Shown here: piece by piece, positions 15,441 to 24,298 of the stretch | Layout: each line of letters begins with the position of its first letter | Numbering within the stretch: the first letter of the stretch is position 1 | DNA from: Isosphaeraceae bacterium | GTDB lineage: Bacteria; Planctomycetota; Planctomycetia; Isosphaerales; Isosphaeraceae | Assembly (NCBI GenBank): GCA_021324445.1 | Contig: JAJPJC010000199.1 | Coordinates: 1 to 33,040, forward strand | Length of the DNA: 33,040 bases | Direction of reading: 5' to 3' | Position numbers and translations under genes: made by a program | The notes under the pieces: generated by a model | The model's database searches: none | Seen by the model: the letters and a program-made list of their open reading frames with translations, nothing else | What the model was told of the DNA's origin: nothing

Positions 15441-17909
15441 TCATGATTTTGGTGCGATCTTGTCCAGTCGGGCGCGGCGATCGTTCACGAGGCGGCGCGC
15501 CTCGTCAGCTTCGGGCTGGAGCGTCGCGGCCCGGATCGCCGCCTCGAGAGCTTGTCGCTCCCACCGCGCGATCACGGGTGCCTCGTCTTCGCGATAGGCG
15601 TTCTTGGCCTTCTGGACATAGGCCTCGCTCAAGAGCATGTAGGCGACGGCTCGATCCGGGTGGGCGCGCGTGAGCCGTTCGGCCAGCGCGAGCAATCGAT
15701 CGGCGATCCGGTGGGCGTCGCCGAGTTTGCCGGCTCGCCGTTGCCATGCCAGCGTACTCGCGCAGGCCCTCCACATCCGCCAGCCGATCGTGGGAATCCG
15801 CGTGGGATCGAGGTGGAAGATCGCAGCGTCGGTCTTGATCGAGGAGAGGACACGATCCACCCAGGCTTCGGTTGAAAGATCCTCAGGGACAAGCCCGGGT
15901 GGCTTGGCGGTCGGCGGCAGCCAGCCGAGCCGCCGCGCTGTCAGTTCGGCAAGGTCCCCTTCCAGATCCTGAAACACGACGTTCGCCGGCTGTGGTTGGA
16001 TCGAGGATCGAAGGGGTGGGAATTCGCCCGACCATCGTCCCAACGCCGCGAGAGTCAACGCCTCGCTCAAGACGAATTCGGGAGATGCGATCTCGGCAAC
16101 CGGCACGGATCGGATGAAATCGAGGTCTCGTTCGAGTTCCCTCCGCGCACGCTCGAGTGCGCCAGCCAACAGGAGCGACGTCGCGTGCTGGCGTTGCCAG
16201 CGGCTGACTTCGAACATTCCCTGGACATGGGCCTCCGGGAGTGATTTCAATCGTTCCAGCGTCCTGATCGCCCGGGCGTGCCAGTGTTTATAAAGCCGGT
16301 CGTTCTTCAAGTCAGCATGATAGGTCATCGCCATCCAATTGACTGCTCCGAAAAGCTGGGCGTGGATCTGCAGGTCTGTGGGACTGTGGGCCAGGTATGC
16401 ATCGCAACAGCCGATGGATTCCTCCATGAGCGACCGTGCCTGGTCCTGCTTCCCATTGCCCAGAGAGACTTGCGCGAGATAACCATCGATCGTCGCGAGT
16501 CGTTTCAGGTCGCCGACGTCGGGAAGGTGTCGTTTCGAGAGCTCGACTTCCTGCGCGCGCGCGATCTCCAGAGTCCTCTCGAGTTCCTGGCCCAATTTGA
16601 GCGACGGATTATAAATTCGTGAATCAGACAAGATCCTTACGATTTCATCCAGTAATCGGGATGCCACTCGAAAATCCGCCTCGGAATGCGCCCGCAGGTC
16701 ATCGGAACGCCGCAGCAGCGTCAACAATCCCAGGAAGCTCCCGATCACCGTCAGGAACAACGTTGCTGCCAGGGACGCGATCACGGGTTGACGGCGGCAC
16801 CAGCGCCAGGCGTGCTCGATGAGGGAGACGGGCCTCGCCTGAATCGGACGACCTTCCAGGAAGTGGTCCAGGTCGTTGGCCAGGGCTTGGGCCGAAGGAT
16901 AACGCCTGCGCGGATCTTTGTGCAGGCAGCGCACACAGATCGTGTCCAGGTCGCGTGGGACGCTCGGGTTCAGATTGCGGGGAGAGGTGGGTTCCGCCTC
17001 ACGGATCTGGTCGAACGTCTCGATGGGCGAGGCGGCCAGGAACGGCGGCCGGCCGGTCACGAGTTCGTACAAGATGGCGCCGAGGGCGTAGACGTCGGTC
17101 GCGGGGCCAAGGACCCCGCGGTCGGCCGCGATCTGCTCGGGCGCCATATAGAAAGGCGTCCCCCACGGCCCGGCCGAGCGCGTTGCGGACGCGTCCGGAT
17201 CGGCCAGGGGCCGCGCGATGCCGAAATCCGCGACCTTAGGTGACGCCTCGTTCCACGCCGACTCGGGCGGGGAATCGAGGAGGATGTTCGAGGGTTTCAG
17301 ATCGAGGTGAAGCAGTCCGGCCGCGTGGACCGCGGTCACGGCCGCGGCGACCGGCCGCATGAGCTGGGCGGCAGCGCGGGGCGGCACCGGCCCGCACAGC
17401 CGCTCCTTCAAGCTCCCGCCCGGCACGAATTCCAGCACCAGGTACAGCCAACCGTCGGCCTCGGCCGCGTCGTGAATCTGGACGATGTTCGGGTGGTTAA
17501 CCCGAGTGACGCATCGGGCTTCCGAAAGCCAACGCCGGCGCTCGCGCGCGCCGGTCATCGGGCCGCTCGGCACGATCTTCAGGGCCACGGTCCGCGCGAG
17601 TTTGGACTCCCACGCGCGGTAAACCACACCCATGCCGCCACGACCGAGTTCGCCTTCGATGTCGAAGCCGGGGATGTGCGGCAGGTTCTCCTCGGCCGGA
17701 AGCGTTGCCGGGGCCGGGGCCGTCGCCGTGTCGTGTCCCACGAGTTTCTCCAGCATCCCCACACAGTGCTCACAGTGCTGGACGTGCGCCTCGACGGCGG
17801 CCCATTCCGCGCCGTCGAACGAGTCGTGTCCCAGCCGAGCGAGCGTCGCGTGGGAAGGGCAAGTGGACATGGAGACGATCGCCTTGCGTGAGGACGGATC
17901 GGACGCCAT
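15441..17909 (-). CDS. Ser/Thr protein kinase with N-terminal anti-sigma-type zinc motif
   Basis: An 822-residue membrane kinase. Residues 42-49 carry H-x3-C-x2-C (H42, C46, C49), the zinc anti-sigma motif. A Hanks-type kinase domain spans ~80-350: glycine loop GELGRGGMGVVY, K111 in VALKI, E130, catalytic HLDLKPSN (D203), DFG with D228, and APEQ. The residue before the catalytic Asp is Leu, not Arg, so this is a non-RD kinase. One membrane helix (~375-400) follows, then a ~420-residue helical region with TPR-like features, predicted outside or peripheral. It starts 4 bp after the stop of the ECF sigma gene, so both form one operon. Expected role: sense a signal and control the partner sigma factor through phosphorylation and/or zinc-domain binding (inference from known planctomycete ECF-kinase pairs). 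Confidence 0.92.
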   Translation of the reverse strand: MASDPSSRKAIVSMSTCPSHATLARLGHDSFDGAEWAAVEAHVQHCEHCVGMLEKLVGHDTATAPAPATLPAEENLPHIPGFDIEGELGRGGMGVVYRAWESKLARTVALKIVPSGPMTGARERRRWLSEARCVTRVNHPNIVQIHDAAEADGWLYLVLEFVPGGSLKERLCGPVPPRAAAQLMRPVAAAVTAVHAAGLLHLDLKPSNILLDSPPESAWNEASPKVADFGIARPLADPDASATRSAGPWGTPFYMAPEQIAADRGVLGPATDVYALGAILYELVTGRPPFLAASPIETFDQIREAEPTSPRNLNPSVPRDLDTICVRCLHKDPRRRYPSAQALANDLDHFLEGRPIQARPVSLIEHAWRWCRRQPVIASLAATLFLTVIGSFLGLLTLLRRSDDLRAHSEADFRVASRLLDEIVRILSDSRIYNPSLKLGQELERTLEIARAQEVELSKRHLPDVGDLKRLATIDGYLAQVSLGNGKQDQARSLMEESIGCCDAYLAHSPTDLQIHAQLFGAVNWMAMTYHADLKNDRLYKHWHARAIRTLERLKSLPEAHVQGMFEVSRWQRQHATSLLLAGALERARRELERDLDFIRSVPVAEIASPEFVLSEALTLAALGRWSGEFPPLRSSIQPQPANVVFQDLEGDLAELTARRLGWLPPTAKPPGLVPEDLSTEAWVDRVLSSIKTDAAIFHLDPTRIPTIGWRMWRACASTLAWQRRAGKLGDAHRIADRLLALAERLTRAHPDRAVAYMLLSEAYVQKAKNAYREDEAPVIARWERQALEAAIRAATLQPEADEARRLVNDRRARLDKIAPKS

Positions 17910-17913
17910 GGCT

Positions 17914-18546
17914 TCAGGACCCCCCGGGAGACCGCTGAGTGAGGCGATGCTTGCCTTGAGCACGGAGCATCCGTCCCACCCGCTTGTGCGCCGCAAACAC
18001 CGCCGCGTACGACATTCCCAGATCGTCCGCGGTCTCACGGACGGAGCAGCCCTCCACGGCAATCCGCCAGAAGGCTCGCCAGGTCTGTGGTTCGACGCGT
18101 TGTTTCACCGTGAGCTGGACCTGCTCCGCCTGGCGCAGCAGGAGCGACCGTCGCGAGTCGGGCTCCTCGTGGTCCTCGCCACCGCTCGCATCGATGGCCA
18201 GCAGCAGCGCGAGCGAATCGGCCGGCTGATCGGCGAGGAAACGGACGACCTCGGACCGCCGCTTCCGAAGCAGATCCACCGCCCGGGAATGGCAGAACTG
18301 CCGGAGCCAGCCGCGAAACGTCCGGCCCGGATCGTACTGGTACGCGCGCATTCGATCCGACAGCTCGATCCAGATTTGCTGGCAAAGGTCCTCGAGGGTG
18401 CCGCTGTCCAGGCCATAACCTCGGCACCAGGTCCGAATGAGGGGATCATAGCTGCTGAAGAAATCGCACCATGCGGGATGATCCGCCCAGTCGGCGACCC
18501 GCTTCAGGAGCATCGGGTTCGTTGTGCCGCCGTCCCTCCGCCTCAT
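17914..18546 (-). CDS. ECF-type RNA polymerase sigma factor
   Basis: A 210-residue sigma-70 family protein of the extracytoplasmic-function group. Region 2 is visible at ~25-95 (LEDLCQQIWIELSDRM, then PGRTFRGWLRQFCHSRAVD), and region 4 at ~145-200, with a helix-turn-helix around VEGCSVRETADDLGMSYAAV. The linker between them is longer than in minimal ECF factors. It is followed immediately by the Ser/Thr kinase, the arrangement known for planctomycete kinase-linked ECF groups. ATG 18546 has a GGGGGG stretch upstream; an internal Met at residue 12 is an alternative start. Its target promoters are unknown. Confidence 0.92.
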   Translation of the reverse strand: MRRRDGGTTNPMLLKRVADWADHPAWCDFFSSYDPLIRTWCRGYGLDSGTLEDLCQQIWIELSDRMRAYQYDPGRTFRGWLRQFCHSRAVDLLRKRRSEVVRFLADQPADSLALLLAIDASGGEDHEEPDSRRSLLLRQAEQVQLTVKQRVEPQTWRAFWRIAVEGCSVRETADDLGMSYAAVFAAHKRVGRMLRAQGKHRLTQRSPGGS

Positions 18547-18854
18547 CTCGCCCCCCAGGTCGAAGAGTTCCGACGGGGACCAGCCCGACGCTGAGAACCG
18601 GACTCATCGGCAGCCGTGTTAATGCGCTTCGTAATACTTAGGGAGAGACAGTCTGCCCAAACGCCCGCCAATGGGAAAGAGCCCTGATCGGACGACTTGG
18701 AGACAACCGGGTCGAATTGATCCGGAAATCCGCCCATGCAGCAGGCTTCGAGCACGATGCCCTCGGATTGCATCCATGTATCATCCTAATGGCCTGCGAG
18801 CAGCGACGCAACGGGGTCGATCCGGAGACCGCGCACGGTGCGGGGGGACGGTCG
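18547..18854. promoter_or_regulatory. Divergent promoter region
   Basis: A 308-bp gap between the minus-strand sigma gene and the plus-strand membrane-anchored gene, so it must contain promoters for both. An AT-richer patch (about 18615-18645, containing TTAATG and TAATACTTA) is the best candidate for the sigma operon promoter. No box can be assigned with confidence. Confidence 0.35.
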
Positions 18855-20129
18855 ATGAAAAGGTGGGAGGATCGTGTTCAGAACTGGTGCCGATCACTCG
18901 GCATTACCCTGGTGGCCACGCTCATCGTGGCCGCCATCCTCGGCGCCGTCTTGTCCATCACGCCGAACCCGAATGCCCAGAACGGCCTGGCACTCCGATC
19001 CGGTCAACGCCCGGCCGTGAACTCCCAGAGGGCTGGGGGCGACCGACCGAGGAAGGTTGCCGCTCTCGTTCCGAAGGGGAAGGATGCGGGCCCTGGCGGA
19101 GGGAACCAGAAGGCTGATGGCGCAACCTCCCAACCACCCACCGCCACCAGTGGGGTTGGTCCTGAACCACGGACGGAAAAGGGATCCGGGGACCGCGCTC
19201 CCGGTCAGACTCCCAGCGGACCCACCTCTGGGGCCGACGGCACGACGCCCGGGTCCGTCGCTCAAGCCGGGACGGCCCAGCGGAAGAAGTCCCCGGTGAG
19301 CTGGGTGAAGTCCCTGGGCGACTTGCACCGGCGGGGGTTCCATCCCCGGACCGGGTCGGCGACGAAGAAGCGACAGGCCAGGGAGAAGGCGGAAGCCGAG
19401 TTGGTCGCGATTGAGGATCCGACGGCGGTGCCGGCGATCTGGCACGTCTTCGCGGGAACACACAATCATGACTATCTCATCGCCCGGATGCTCGACCGGC
19501 TCAAGTCCCCCGAGAGCACGAAGATGCTGGCGGCCTTATCGGTCTACAGTCCCGACGAGAAGGCCGGCCGGTTGGCGACGAAGGCACTGAAGACCCGCGA
19601 TCCTACCGAGTTCGTGGAGTGGCTGGCCAGCGTGTTTGAGAGCCCCATCAAGTGGCGGCCAGAAGACACCCCTGAGGGTCGAGTCCTGATCATCGAGGGT
19701 GAGCGGGCCGACCGCTGGTTCCTCTTCCCCAAGCCCGCAGAACCCGGTCCCCCCCGCCCTGGTATCGGCATCTACGACCTCGACAACCCGTACATGACGC
19801 CGGAGCAGCGTCAGGTGGCCGCGGCGATGAACCAGGCCCAGGCCGCGATGGCCCGGGCTGCGACCGAGGCGCAGTTCAAGGCGGGCATCGAGGCCGTCCA
19901 GCGCCTCAACCAGCGGATCAAGGCCCTGAATGAACGAGCCGTGGAAGTCTTACGTGAGGCAACAGGCCAAGCCTTCATGGCTCCCGAACGCGAGGAGTGG
20001 AGGCGTTGGCTTGCCAAACGTCAGGGTTACCCCTACGTGCCCCCGACGAAGACTCGGAAGCCGACGTTTGCGCAGGTGGTACCCCCCTTGTACAGCCCCA
20101 CTTTCATCCCGATCCCCACGCCGACCTGA
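18855..20129 (+). CDS. Membrane-anchored protein with long disordered linker, unknown function
   Basis: A 424-residue protein. Residues ~15-37 (LGITLVATLIVAAILGAVLS) form one N-terminal membrane anchor. A low-complexity Gly/Pro/Thr linker runs to about residue 145. A helical domain follows (EAELVAIEDPTAVPAIWHVF, MLDRLKSPESTKMLAALSVY) with the look of two or three HEAT-like repeats, then a Pro-rich and coiled segment (NQAQAAMARAATEAQFKAGI) and a Pro/Thr-rich end. It is probably exposed to the periplasm. The ATG at 18855 has GGGGGGA 6 bases upstream; the frame is open to 18717 but that part is not protein-like. No homologue with known function is recognised. Confidence 0.7.
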   Translation: MKRWEDRVQNWCRSLGITLVATLIVAAILGAVLSITPNPNAQNGLALRSGQRPAVNSQRAGGDRPRKVAALVPKGKDAGPGGGNQKADGATSQPPTATSGVGPEPRTEKGSGDRAPGQTPSGPTSGADGTTPGSVAQAGTAQRKKSPVSWVKSLGDLHRRGFHPRTGSATKKRQAREKAEAELVAIEDPTAVPAIWHVFAGTHNHDYLIARMLDRLKSPESTKMLAALSVYSPDEKAGRLATKALKTRDPTEFVEWLASVFESPIKWRPEDTPEGRVLIIEGERADRWFLFPKPAEPGPPRPGIGIYDLDNPYMTPEQRQVAAAMNQAQAAMARAATEAQFKAGIEAVQRLNQRIKALNERAVEVLREATGQAFMAPEREEWRRWLAKRQGYPYVPPTKTRKPTFAQVVPPLYSPTFIPIPTPT

Positions 20130-20233
20130 GGGAGTTGAGCCCCGCGCCGTCCGGTCCGGGCGGCCTCATCCCGCACGTCGGTTGAGTCGCGTTGCTCATG
20201 GCTCTGATCGTCCCTCCGTCCTCGAGGGGAACC

Positions 20234-22162
20234 ATGATCCCCATCCTGAGCCGCGTGAAACCTTTTTTTGACCACGCCCGCGTCCGCGCCGCGGGCAAGC
20301 AGCGAAGCCGCGCCCTGCAGCCATGCGTCAATCGGTTGGAAGCCCGGGCGCTGCTGGCCTCCTTCCAGGGGTTAGGTGCGAATACCGCCGCGACCGCTGT
20401 GTCGGCGGATGGTTCTGTGGTCGTGGGAACCGTGAACGTACTTGGGGATGCCTTTTACTGGACCCAAAGCAACGGCGTGGTCTTCCTGCTTGATTCTTCG
20501 GGAAATCGCATTCTCGGCGTCGCAAACGGGGTATCGGGAAATGGTTCTGTCATCGTGGGCAACTTTTTTGGCGGTGGCGGCATTGGCGACGGTCCGGCGT
20601 TTCGGTGGACGAATGGCGTTGCGGCCCCGATCCCTCAACTGACGTCGGCGATGGGCAGCAACGCCAATTCAGTATCGACAGACGGCACGATCATCGCCGG
20701 GGACGTCGAAGGGACGAGTGGCTGGGGTCCCTATACGCTGACCGGCGCAACCCTCACGAAGATCGCGCTGCCCCCGGGTCAATCTTCGAACGGTACGACG
20801 ATGTCAGGAAACGGTGCTGTTATCGTAGGCCAGTTCGGCAACGGCTTCGGAGCGACTGCATATCAGTGGAATAATGGAGTGCTCACAAAATTTCCTGGCA
20901 GCACCGGGCAGTCAAGCTGGGCCAAAGCCGCGTCGCCGGATGGTTCCGTCGTGGTCGGCTGGGTAGGTGTTGGCAACAATGGTGACACGGACCCGTTCGA
21001 ATGGACCAATGGGGTGGTGACGACCCTGACCTTGCCGGCGGGCTCCATCACCGGTTCAGCAACCGGCGTCTCAAATAACGGAGCTACAATTGTTGGTTAC
21101 ATGCATACACAAAATCCGGACATAAACAACCAACATGAAGCGGCCTTCATTTGGAATCAGGCCAATGGCGTCCAGAACCTCCAGCAAGTCTTGACTGCCG
21201 ATGATGGTCTGGGCTCCGCTCTGGCCGGTTGGACGTTGACGCAGGCGACCGCCGTAACTCCCGACGGAAACACGATCGTCGGCAACGGTATCGACCCTCA
21301 AGGCCAAGATGAAGGGTGGATCGTCAAGCTCAACACACCGACGCCCACACCGACGCCGACGCCCACACCCACACCGACGCCCACACCCACACCGACGCCG
21401 ACGCCCACACCCACACCGACGCCGACTCCAACCCCGACGCCGACTCCGACTCCAACGCCGACCCCGACGCCGGCGCCGACCCCGACGCCCACACCGACGC
21501 CGACTCATCGGGTTTACCGTACGGAGACCATCTTGACAGCGAAGCCCAGGTCCTCGACCTTCGGTCGACCAATCATCGTGACCGCTACGGTCGAAAATAT
21601 CAGCCACATGGGCGGGGTGCCCACGGGGGAGGTTAACTTCCTGGACGGCTTCGGGAACATACTGGGCTTTTCGGTTCCTCTCCGCCATGGGAAGGCGATC
21701 CTTAGAACCTCTGGTCTGCCGGTCGGGCGAGACAGGATCCAGGCGGATTACATTGGGAACCCGTACTTCGCTCCCAGCAGCTCGGGCATCTTCGTGACAA
21801 TCCGGCCACATCGCTCCAGTACCAAGGCAACAGTTTCGCTCGCCTTACCTCGGTCCAACCACTCCTTTCCCTCGACGGCCACGGTCAGCGGCGCTGGCGG
21901 AGGCATCGTGTCCCTCGCCGGGACAGTCACGTTCCTCGACGGTGCCCTACCCCTGGGGACGGTCCTGCCCGACCAAGCGAAGGCGACGCTCATCCCAGGG
22001 CCCTCCGTACTCGTGCGCCACAGCAGGCCGCTACTCGCCCACAACGGTGACTTTGACCCCAGCAGCTCTGCACCGCGAAAACCGACCGTCCAGCAATCCG
22101 CCACGGCAGCCTCGAAGCCGCCGGTCGGTCTCTTGAGTGGGGATGGACTTTCGCCAAATTGA
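20234..22162 (+). CDS. Surface protein: HAF repeats, Thr-Pro linker, Ig-like domains
   Basis: A 642-residue predicted surface protein. Near residue 36 is [11 protein letters not shown], a variant of the N-terminal LExRxLL motif seen in exported planctomycete proteins. Residues ~45-365 hold about seven HAF-type repeats (each with DGS-VVVG or NG-xIVG, then FxWTNGV), likely a beta-propeller. A 57-codon run of Thr-Pro (DNA 21335-21505) forms a stiff linker. After it come two Ig-like bacterial domains of the Big_3_5 type ([16 protein letters not shown] and [17 protein letters not shown]); the second seems shortened, ending soon after. No sortase or PEP-CTERM tail is seen. ATG 20234 has GAGG 6 bases upstream and is preferred over the in-frame start at 20192. 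A role in surface structure or adhesion is inference. Confidence 0.8.
   Translation: MIPILSRVKPFFDHARVRAAGKQRSRALQPCVNRLEARALLASFQGLGANTAATAVSADGSVVVGTVNVLGDAFYWTQSNGVVFLLDSSGNRILGVANGVSGNGSVIVGNFFGGGGIGDGPAFRWTNGVAAPIPQLTSAMGSNANSVSTDGTIIAGDVEGTSGWGPYTLTGATLTKIALPPGQSSNGTTMSGNGAVIVGQFGNGFGATAYQWNNGVLTKFPGSTGQSSWAKAASPDGSVVVGWVGVGNNGDTDPFEWTNGVVTTLTLPAGSITGSATGVSNNGATIVGYMHTQNPDINNQHEAAFIWNQANGVQNLQQVLTADDGLGSALAGWTLTQATAVTPDGNTIVGNGIDPQGQDEGWIVKLNTPTPTPTPTPTPTPTPTPTPTPTPTPTPTPTPTPTPTPTPTPTPTPAPTPTPTPTPTHRVYRTETILTAKPRSSTFGRPIIVTATVENISHMGGVPTGEVNFLDGFGNILGFSVPLRHGKAILRTSGLPVGRDRIQADYIGNPYFAPSSSGIFVTIRPHRSSTKATVSLALPRSNHSFPSTATVSGAGGGIVSLAGTVTFLDGALPLGTVLPDQAKATLIPGPSVLVRHSRPLLAHNGDFDPSSSAPRKPTVQQSATAASKPPVGLLSGDGLSPN
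21335..21505 (+). repeat. Thr-Pro microsatellite inside the HAF/Ig-like gene
   Basis: A 171-bp run of ACN-CCN codon pairs (57 codons) with one Ala replacing a Thr. Codons vary among ACA/ACG/ACT/ACC and CCG/CCC/CCA, in blocks of 6-12 bp repeated several times. Such an array can change length by slippage in 6-bp steps without breaking the frame. Confidence 0.95.
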
Positions 22163-22204
22163 TCGACACGAGGCACCGGGCATCGGGCACGGCGGTCTCG
22201 CGAT

Positions 22205-22220
22205 GCGGCCCAAAGGCCGC
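22205..22220. terminator. GC-rich hairpin after the surface-protein gene
   Basis: GCGGCC-CAAA-GGCCGC, a 6-bp stem with a 4-nt loop, 43 bp after the stop codon at 22162 and without a following U-run. It may stabilise or end the transcript. The rest of 22163-22425 shows nothing recognisable. Confidence 0.3.
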
Positions 22221-22425
22221 GTGAGGCGGAACGGACCGGCTGAGGCCGGGACTCCAACCAGCCGATTGAGGATGGACAGGACACGAGGAAACACCGACCC
22301 CGCCACCGGCGGGATGGCCGCGATGGTTGATCGAGCCGGTCCGGTGCGGTAGCTTGGGGACTTGTTCCGACCGATCCACCACTCGCGCCCGGCCCACGCT
22401 CCGACGACCTGGCGGAGGGACCATC

Positions 22426-22695
22426 ATGCCTGAGCCGGTGAGCCCGTTGATGCTCGAGTTCCTCGCGCGGGTCGCCAGTCGGCCGCGGACCTACGACGAG
22501 GCGATGGACGCGTGGCGGAGTACCTGCCCCCGGCACACCGTCTGGGAGGACGCGCTCAGCGATGGCCTGATCCAGGTCGCCAGGGGTGGGGCGCGACACC
22601 AGTCCGAAGTCACCCTGATGGCGCGCGGTCAAGCCAACCTCAACGGCCAGACCAGCCAGGGAACCGTCCCAACCAGTTCCGGACGCGAGGCGTGA
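22426..22695 (+). CDS. Small conserved hypothetical protein, first gene of a four-gene operon
   Basis: An 89-residue protein. The first ~55 residues (LEFLARVASRPRTYDEAMDA, then WRSTCPRHTVWEDALSDGLI) look like a small winged-helix-like domain found in unknown proteins of Planctomycetes and Actinobacteria. A possible use is DNA or protein binding; this is a guess from shape only. ATG 22426 has GGAGGGA 6 bases upstream. The isochorismatase-like gene starts 15 bp after its stop. Confidence 0.65.
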   Translation: MPEPVSPLMLEFLARVASRPRTYDEAMDAWRSTCPRHTVWEDALSDGLIQVARGGARHQSEVTLMARGQANLNGQTSQGTVPTSSGREA

Positions 22696-22710
22696 CCCAC
22701 GGAGGGTCCC

Positions 22711-23412
22711 ATGCTGAACCATGACGAGCTCCTCCGCGCCCGGCAGTCGCGGATTGACGAGTTCCACCGACTTCAGCCCTCGCGGACGGCGCTGCTGGTC
22801 ATCGACATGCAACGCGGCTTCCTCGAGGCGGGGGCGGCGCTGGAAGTTCCGCCCGGCCGCGCGATCATCCCCAACATCCAGCGCCTGATCGAGGCCTGTC
22901 GCCGGCAGTTCATCCCGGTGATCTTCACGCAGTTCGTCTACGAGACGGCGATCCCCTGCCTGCGCGGCGATCCCTTCGGACCCGAGCACTTGCCGGCCCG
23001 ACCGGGCGAGCCGACCGGCTTTGGGCGGCCGTCCGGCAATTGCCTGGTCGGGTCGGATACCGGGCCCGGATCGAATTCCGCCGAGATTGTCCCGGAGCTG
23101 GCGCCGCGGCCGGACGAGCTGGTGATCCGCGGCCACACCTATGACAAATTCTACGGCACTCCGCTGGATCTGGCCCTGCGCAGCCGGGATATCCGCTCCT
23201 TGCTGGTCATGGGCGTGGTGACGGACATCTGCGTGAATTGCACGGTGCTCGCCGCCGCCAACCGCGACTACCGCGTGACGGCCGTGACCGATGGTGTCGC
23301 CACGCTCTGGCCGGAGCTCCAGCAGGCCTGCTTCGCGATCTGGCGCCGCAAGTTCGCCCGGCTGCGCACCACCGCCGAGGTCATCGCCGAGATCTCAGTG
23401 GCGACCCGGTAA
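22711..23412 (+). CDS. Isochorismatase-like cysteine hydrolase
   Basis: A 233-residue soluble enzyme of the isochorismatase-like superfamily. The catalytic triad is visible: D32 in LLVIDMQRGF, K146 in YDKFYGTPLDLAL and C174 in GVVTDICVNCTV. Members hydrolyse isochorismate, nicotinamide, ureidoacrylate, N-carbamoyl compounds and others; the substrate is not evident here. An insert around residues 80-135 is longer than in minimal members. It is the second gene of a tight operon, 15 bp after the 89-residue gene and 10 bp before the zeta-toxin-like kinase. GGAGGG precedes ATG 22711. Confidence 0.88.
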   Translation: MLNHDELLRARQSRIDEFHRLQPSRTALLVIDMQRGFLEAGAALEVPPGRAIIPNIQRLIEACRRQFIPVIFTQFVYETAIPCLRGDPFGPEHLPARPGEPTGFGRPSGNCLVGSDTGPGSNSAEIVPELAPRPDELVIRGHTYDKFYGTPLDLALRSRDIRSLLVMGVVTDICVNCTVLAAANRDYRVTAVTDGVATLWPELQQACFAIWRRKFARLRTTAEVIAEISVATR

Positions 23413-23422
23413 GGAGTGGTGC

Positions 23423-24004
23423 ATGAGCAAGGACGGGCCAAAGGTGATCGTGCTGGCCGGCCCCAACGGCGCGGGGAAATCCACCGCCGCGGCCCGAGTG
23501 CTCCGAGCCTTGGGTGTGGGTGAGTTCGTCAATGCGGATGTGATCGCCCAGGGTCTCTCCGGCTTCGCGCCGGAGCGGGTTGCCATGGCCGCCGGGCGGA
23601 TCATGATGCAGCGGCTCAAGGAACTCGCCGCCGCGCGGGCAAGTTTCGCCTTCGAGACGACCCTGGCCAGTCGCGCGTTTGCTCCCTGGCTCGCTGACCT
23701 CAAGGCCGGTGGTTATCAGATGCACTTGGTCTTCCTCTGGTTGCCCGGCGCTGAAGTCGCGATGGACCGAGTCGCGGAGCGGGTTCGCCGCGGGGGCCAC
23801 GACGTGCCGGAAGATACGATCCGACGAAGGTATCGCGCAGGCTGGGCGAACTTCTGCGAGCTGTACCAGCCGCTGGCGGATTCCTGGCAGGTGATCGATA
23901 ATAGCGCCGTCGGCAAACCTCGAGTCATGGCCGCCGGACGGGGGCGGCGAACCAAGGTCGTGCGCAACAAAGCGCTGTGGGGCCGGATCCGGCCGCAGCC
24001 GTGA
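23423..24004 (+). CDS. Zeta-toxin-like P-loop kinase
   Basis: A 193-residue P-loop protein. Walker A is GPNGAGKST at residues 13-21. NADVIAQGL (D39) and FAFETTLASR (E78, T79) follow the layout of zeta-toxin-type kinases, in which the Asp acts on the sugar-nucleotide substrate. R-rich LID-like segment: DRVAERVRRGGHDVPEDTIRRR. Classical zeta toxins phosphorylate UDP-N-acetylglucosamine; many chromosomal relatives of this short form are untested. AAGGAG at 23411-23416 overlaps the previous stop codon, and the small acidic gene starts 8 bp after the stop. Confidence 0.85.
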   Translation: MSKDGPKVIVLAGPNGAGKSTAAARVLRALGVGEFVNADVIAQGLSGFAPERVAMAAGRIMMQRLKELAAARASFAFETTLASRAFAPWLADLKAGGYQMHLVFLWLPGAEVAMDRVAERVRRGGHDVPEDTIRRRYRAGWANFCELYQPLADSWQVIDNSAVGKPRVMAAGRGRRTKVVRNKALWGRIRPQP

Positions 24005-24012
24005 GAAGGGCC

Positions 24013-24234
24013 ATGAAGAAGATCGAGTCCGAACGCGAGGATGATGAATTCCTGGCGGAAATCGAGGCTGTGGAAGCCGCTGTGCAGCAGGCGGTCAAGG
24101 ATGCGCTGACCATGCACAAGAAGGCCGGAGACCCGGTGGTGGGGTGGAAGGATGGTCGGGTCGTGTGGGTGCCCGCCGAGGAGATCGACGTCGAGGACGA
24201 ATCGACCGGCGCTCCGGAGACATCGGCCGGGTGA
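24013..24234 (+). CDS. Small acidic protein, likely partner/antitoxin of the zeta-like kinase
   Basis: A 73-residue acidic protein. A helical N-terminus (EREDDEFLAEIEAVEAAVQQ) is followed by ALTMHKKAGDPVVGWKDGRV and VWVPAEEI. I recall short proteins with a HKxxGxPxxxWxDGxxxxxPxEEI pattern next to zeta-like kinases in other bacteria. Position, size and charge fit an antitoxin, although in classical epsilon/zeta systems the antitoxin comes first. ATG 24013 has GAGAAGGG upstream. Confidence 0.65.
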   Translation: MKKIESEREDDEFLAEIEAVEAAVQQAVKDALTMHKKAGDPVVGWKDGRVVWVPAEEIDVEDESTGAPETSAG

Positions 24235-24298
24235 GTCGGTGCAGTGCATCCGCACGCCGGTCCAGGGATTTCGGTGGGTTACGCTCCGCTGAGCCACC

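Noticed and set aside
14854..15444. Upstream extension of the second DUF433 frame
   Set aside because: No domain, and it overlaps a likely promoter region; ATG 14853 has a good ribosome binding site.
16686..18594. Several plus-strand frames of 100-320 codons opposite the kinase and sigma genes
   Set aside because: They mirror well-supported minus-strand domains and show only Arg/Gly/Ala noise.
21298..21492. Minus-strand Val-Gly repeat frame
   Set aside because: It is the reverse reading of the Thr-Pro codons in the surface-protein gene.
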